This document shows, one piece after another, positions 59,215 through 64,000 of a stretch of DNA of 64,000 nt. Position 1 is the first letter of the stretch. Each line of letters opens with the position of its first letter. Source of the DNA: Vespa crabro (lineage: Eukaryota > Arthropoda > Insecta > Hymenoptera > Vespidae); contig NC_060957.1 in the NCBI RefSeq assembly GCF_910589235.1, forward strand, positions 2,506,598 through 2,570,597, written 5' to 3'. Position numbers and translations under genes: made by a program. The notes beneath the pieces were generated by a model. That model was given only the letters and a program-made list of their open reading frames with translations, ran no database searches and was not told the DNA's origin.

Positions 59215-60369
59215 TTATTACTATTAGTATTGTTTTTCTTGTTATGATTATTCTTGTTATTATTATTCTTGAAAATATTATTCTTGTTATTATTATTATT
59301 AATATTATAATTATTATTCTTGTTACTATTATTTTTAGTACATCTATTTTTGTCATTATTATTCTTCTTATTATTATTATTAATATTGATATTATTATTA
59401 TTGTTATTGTAAATGTTATTGTTATTATTATTGTTATTGTTATTTTTATTGTTATTGTTATTGTTATTGTTATTGTTATTGTTATTGTTATAGTTATTGT
59501 TATTATTATTGTTATTGTTATAGTTATTGTTATTGTTATTGTTATTGTTATTGTTATTGTTAGTATTATTGTTATTGTTATAGTTATTGTTATTTTTATT
59601 GTTATTGTAACTGTTATTGTTATTGTTATCATTATTATTGTTATTGTTATTGTTATTGTTATTGTTATTAATATTATTGTTATTATTATAATTAATATTA
59701 TTATTTTTATTATTATTCTTGTTATTCTTATTCTTGTTATTACCATTATTATTGTAACTATTGTTATGAATATTCTTGTTATAATTTATAATATTATGAT
59801 TTATGTTATTACTATTATTATTATTGTTATTTTTATTGTTATTACTCTTTCATTATTATTCTTATTATTAATATTATTATTATTATTATTATTATTCTTT
59901 ATATTATTATTCTTGTTTTTAATATAATTATTATTATATTTATTATTCTTGTTACTTTTATTAATATTATATCTATTTTAGTTATTATTGTTCTTTTTAT
60001 TAATATTATTATTATTGTTACTATTATTATTGTTATCGTTATTATTATTGTTATTATTATTGTTATTGTTTTTGTTTTTGTTATTGTTATTGTTATTGTT
60101 ATTGTTATTGTTATTGTTTTTGTTATTGTTATTGTTATTGTTATTGTTATTGTTATTGTTATTGTAATTGTTATTGTTACTGTTATTGCTATTGTTATTA
60201 TTATTGTTATTGTTATTGTTATTGTTATTTTTATTGTTATTGTTACTGTTACTGTTATTGTTATCATTATTATTATTATTGTTATTATTATTCTTGTTAT
60301 TATTATTATTATTATTATTATTGTTAATACTCTTTTTATTATTATTCTTGCTATTGTTATTGTAATTAT

Positions 60370-60439
60370 ACTAGTTATCATGAACCTTGTTATTATATTT
60401 ATTAATATTATTATTATTGTTATTATTATACGCGTAATT
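60370..60439 (+). repeat. L1 landmark with ACGCGT
   Basis: ACTAGTTATCATGAACC, with ACGCGT at 60430. It lies 9,129 bp after the previous L1. Confidence 0.9.
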
Positions 60440-60602
60440 ATAATTCTTGTTATTTTCATTCTTGTTATTATTCTCATAATAATTATTATTATTATCATAC
60501 TTCCTATTATTATTCTTGTTCTTATTATTATTATTATTATTATTATTATTCTTGTTATTATTATTCCCGTCACTACTATTAATATTGCTATTATTATTAA
60601 TC

Positions 60603-60634
<32 letters not shown>

Positions 60635-60844
60635 CTTGTTACTATTATTATTAGTATATCTATTTTTGTCATTATTATTCTTGTTATTATTATTATTAAT
60701 ATTGATATTATTATAATTGTTATTGTTAATGTTATTGTTATTATTATTGTTATTGTTATTGTTATTGTTATTGTTATTGTTATTGTCATTGTTATTGTTA
60801 TTGTTATTGTTATTGTTATTGTTATTGTTATTGATATTGTTATG

Positions 60845-60970
60845 GTTATTGTTATTGTTATTGTTATTGTTATTGTTATTGTTATTGTTATTGTTATTGT
60901 TATTGTTATTGTTATTGTTATTGTTATTGTTATTGTTATTGTTATTGTTATTGTTATTGTTATTGTTATT
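60845..60970 (+). repeat. Longest pure (GTTATT) run noted, 21 hexamers
   Basis: GTTATT repeats without interruption for 126 bp. The equivalent runs at 28.1, 37.8, 45.2 and 51.7 kb are split by GATATTG, so this copy has been homogenised or has lost the interruption. Confidence 0.9.
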
Positions 60971-61064
60971 TTTATTGTTATTTTTACTGTTATTGTTATC
61001 GATAGTGTTTTTATTATTATTGTTATTATTATTGTTAATATTATTATTATTATTCTTATTCATG

Positions 61065-61193
61065 TTATTACTATTATTATTGTATTTATTGTTATGATTA
61101 TTCTTGTTTTTTTAATTATTATTATTATTAATATTATTATTCATGTTATTAATATTAATATTATTATTATTATTATTATTGTAATTATTATTC

Positions 61194-61256
<63 letters not shown>

Positions 61257-61334
61257 CTGTTATTATTATTATTATTATACTTGTTATTATTATAATTATT
61301 CTACATGTTATTACTAATCTTGTTATTATTATTC

Positions 61335-61375
<41 letters not shown>

Positions 61376-61948
61376 GTTAATATTCTTTTCATTATTATTC
61401 TTGATATTATTATTCATGTCACTACTATTATTATTGTTATTATTATTAATCTTGTTAATATTATTATTATTATTATTATTATACTTGAAAATATTATTCT
61501 TGTTATTATTATTATTAATATTATAATTAATATTCTTGATACTGTTATTATTAATATATATATTTTTGTCATTATTATTCTTGTTATTATTATTATTATT
61601 ATTGATATTATTATTATTCTTATTGCTAATTTTATTGATATTGTTATTGTTATTGTTATTGTTATTGTTATTGTTATCGTTATTGTTATTGTTATTGTTA
61701 TAGTTATTGTTATTGTTATAGTTATTGTTATTGTTATTGTTATTGTTATTATTGTTATAATTATTATTAATATTATTATTTTTATTATTATTCTTGTTAT
61801 TCTTATTCTTGTGATTCTTATTCTTGTTATTACTATTATTATTGTAAATATTGTTATGACTATTCTTGTTATAATTAATAATATTATTATTCATGTTATT
61901 ATTATTATTATTATTGTTATTTTTATTATTATTACTCTTTCATTATTC

Positions 61949-61999
<51 letters not shown>

Positions 62000-62551
62000 T
62001 TTATAATATTATTCTTGTTTTTAATATTATTATTATTATATTTATTATTCTTGTTACTTTTATTAATATTATATCTATTTTTGTTATTATTATTCTTTTT
62101 ATTAATATTATTATTATTGTTACTATTATTATTGTTATCGTTATTATTATTGTTATTATTATTGTTATTGTTATTGTTTTTGTTACTGTTATTGTTATTG
62201 TTATTGTTATTGTTTTTGTTATTGTTATTGTTATTGTTATTGTTATTGTTATTGTTATTATTATTATTATTATTGTTAATACTCTTTTAATAATTATTCT
62301 TGCTATTGTTATTGTAATTATACTAGTTATTATGAACCTTGTTATTATATTAATTATTATTATTATTATTATTATTATTATACGTGTAATTATTATTCTT
62401 GTTATTATCATTCTTGTTATTATTCTCATAATAATTATTATTATTATCATACTTCCTATTATTATTCTTGTTCTTATTATTATTATTATTATTATTATTC
62501 TTGTTATTATTATTCCCGTTAAAACTATTAATAATGTTATTATTATTAATC

Positions 62552-62583
<32 letters not shown>

Positions 62584-62995
62584 CTTGTTACTATTATTAT
62601 TAGTATATCTATTATTGTCATTATTATTCTTGTTATTATTATTATTGATATTATTATTATTGTTATTGTTATTATTATTGTTCTTGTTATTGATATTGTT
62701 ATGGTTATTGTTATTGTTATTGTTATTGTTATTGTTATCGTTATTGTTATTGTTATTGTTATTGTTATTGTTATTGTTATTGTTATTGTTATTCTTATTG
62801 TTATTGTTATTGTTATTGTTATTGTTATTGTTATTCTTATTGTTATTGTTATTGTTATTTTTATTGTTATTGTTATTTTTATTATTATTGTTACTGTTAT
62901 TGTTATCGTTAGTATTATAATTATTATTGTTATTATTATTATCATTATTATTATTATTAGTCTTATTATTCCTGTTGATACTATTCCATTTAGTA

Positions 62996-63038
<43 letters not shown>

Positions 63039-63097
63039 TCTTGTTATAATTATTATTATAATAATTATTATGATTATTCTTGTTATTCTAATTCTTG
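61065..63097 (+). repeat. Gamma unit 38 with L2
   Basis: Box N is at 61827 and L2 at 62322. It is like unit 32 but without the 84 bp duplication. Confidence 0.8.
62322..62391 (+). repeat. L2 landmark
   Basis: ACTAGTTATTATGAACC with ATACGTG. It lies 1,952 bp after L1. Confidence 0.9.
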
Positions 63098-63625
63098 TTA
63101 TTACTATTATTATTGTTTTTCTTGTTATGATTATTCTTGTTATTATTATTCTTGAAAATATTATTCTTGTTATTATTATTATTAATATTATAATTATTAT
63201 TCTTGTTACTATTATTTTTAGTATATCAATTTTTGTCATTATTATTCTTCTTATTATTATTATTAATATTGATATTATTATTATTGTTATTGTAAATGTT
63301 ATTGTTATTATTATTGTTATTGTTATTTTTATTGTTATTGTTATTGTTATTGTTATTGTTATTGTTATTGTTATAGTTATTGTTATTGTTATTGTTATTG
63401 TTATTGTTATTGTTATTATTATTGTTATTGTTATAGTTATTGTTATTTTTATTATTATTCTTGTTATTCTTATTCTTGTTATTACCATTATTATTGTAAA
63501 TATTGTTATGACTATTCTTCTTATAATTTATAATATTATTATTCATGTTATTATAATTATTATTATTGTTATTTTTATTATTATTACTCTTTCATTATTA
63601 TTCTTATTATTATTAATATTATTAA

Positions 63626-63663
<38 letters not shown>

Positions 63664-64000
63664 TTTATAATATTATTCTTGTTTTTAATATTATTATTAT
63701 TATATTTATTATTCTTGTTACTTTTACTAATATTATATCTATTGTTGTTATTATTATTCTTTTTATTAATATTATTATTATTGTTACTATTATTATTGTT
63801 ATCGTTATTATTATTGTTATTATTATTGTTATTGTTATTGTTTTTGTTACTGTTATTGTTATTGTTATTGTTATTGTTATTGTTATTGTTATTGTTATTG
63901 TTATTGTTATTGTTATTGTTATTGTTATTGTTATTGTTATTGTTATTGTTATTATTATTGTTATGTTTATTTTTATTGTTATTGTTATTTTTATTATTAT
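63098..64000 (+). repeat. Beta unit 39 (truncated by window edge)
   Basis: The beta prefix precedes box F. The box at 63479 is a T/N hybrid (ACC core, TAAATATTG tail). A single ATGTTTATTTTTATTG variation is seen near 63,964. Confidence 0.75.

Larger units (their letters stand above)
51241..60369 (+). repeat. HOR copy vi (9,129 bp, most complete reference copy)
   Basis: The order is L1, gamma (51936), L2 (53187), beta (54053), h (55252), alpha (56205), L3 (57234), beta (58085), beta-prime (59215), then L1 (60370). Every unit type is present once in order, so I use it as the reference. It carries a private 84 bp tandem duplication at 53545-53712. The next copy repeats its start at a 9,129-9,135 bp offset. 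Confidence 0.85.
59215..61064 (+). repeat. Beta-prime unit 37 with L1
   Basis: The AGTATTG marker is in box F, box T is at 59737 and L1 with ACGCGT is at 60370. A 21-hexamer pure (GTTATT) run lies at 60845-60970. Confidence 0.8.
60370..64000 (+). repeat. HOR copy vii (partial, right-truncated by window edge)
   Basis: L1, gamma (61065), L2 (62322) and the start of a beta unit (63098) follow the same order as copy vi. Up to about 63.1 kb it is closest to copy vi. After that it carries a TTCTTGAAAATATTATTC segment that the beta unit of copy vi lacks, as in the beta units near 24.4 and 48.0 kb. Its last box (63479) mixes T-type ACC with N-type TAAATATTG. Confidence 0.8.

Overview
The whole 64 kb window is one uninterrupted block of T-rich satellite DNA. 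I see no gene, RNA gene, transposon or other unique sequence in it. Read on the + strand it is almost entirely a chain of NTT triplets: ATT runs alternating with (GTT-ATT)n hexamer runs, with occasional CTT or ACT and short islands that break the pattern. By eye about two thirds of the bases are T, G and C are scarce, and G exceeds C. The many long open reading frames are by-products: an NTT register contains no stop codon in several frames on both strands, so overlapping frames spell only Ile/Val, Leu, Asn or Ile/Thr. A large homogeneous array of this kind points to a eukaryotic nuclear genome (heterochromatin or another satellite block). I cannot name the taxon from sequence alone.

The array is highly organised. 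I used non-simple islands as landmarks. (1) A recurrent box, TTATTAC[T/C]ATTATTATTG, occurs about 83 times in four versions: box F (followed by TTTTTCTTG), box N (TAAATATTG), box T (TAACTATTG) and a gamma box (TATTTATTG). (2) A landmark containing ACTAGTTAT[T/C]ATGAA occurs 18 times in three subtypes: L1 (TATCATGAA, usually with ACGCGT 60 bases on), L2 (TATTATGAA plus ATACGTG) and L3 (TATTATGAA plus AAACGTG). Boxes and landmarks recur in a fixed order, defining unit types alpha, beta, beta-prime, h (beta/alpha hybrid) and gamma, and a higher-order repeat (HOR): L1 - gamma - L2 - beta - h - alpha - L3 - beta - beta-prime - L1. The cleanest copy is 51241-60369 (9,129 bp).

Layout by HOR copy: i, 1-8374 (partial); ii, 8375-27660 (19.3 kb, expanded: five tandem alpha units, then a 4.7 kb internal duplication); iii, 27661-37346 (9,686 bp); iv, 37347-44751 (7,405 bp); v, 44752-51240 (6,489 bp, fused by a deletion); vi, 51241-60369 (9,129 bp); vii, 60370-64000 (partial). 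Over these lie later rearrangements: a tandem duplication of about 9.69 kb (25.1-34.8 and 34.8-44.5 kb), a 13.57 kb repeat distance between 0.5-6.1 and 14.0-19.7 kb, a 23.57 kb distance between 21.9-30.0 and 45.4-53.6 kb, and several deletions with junctions in the simple-repeat tracts. The pattern is what unequal crossing-over and replication slippage would produce. All coordinates and comparisons were made by reading; percentage identities were not computed.
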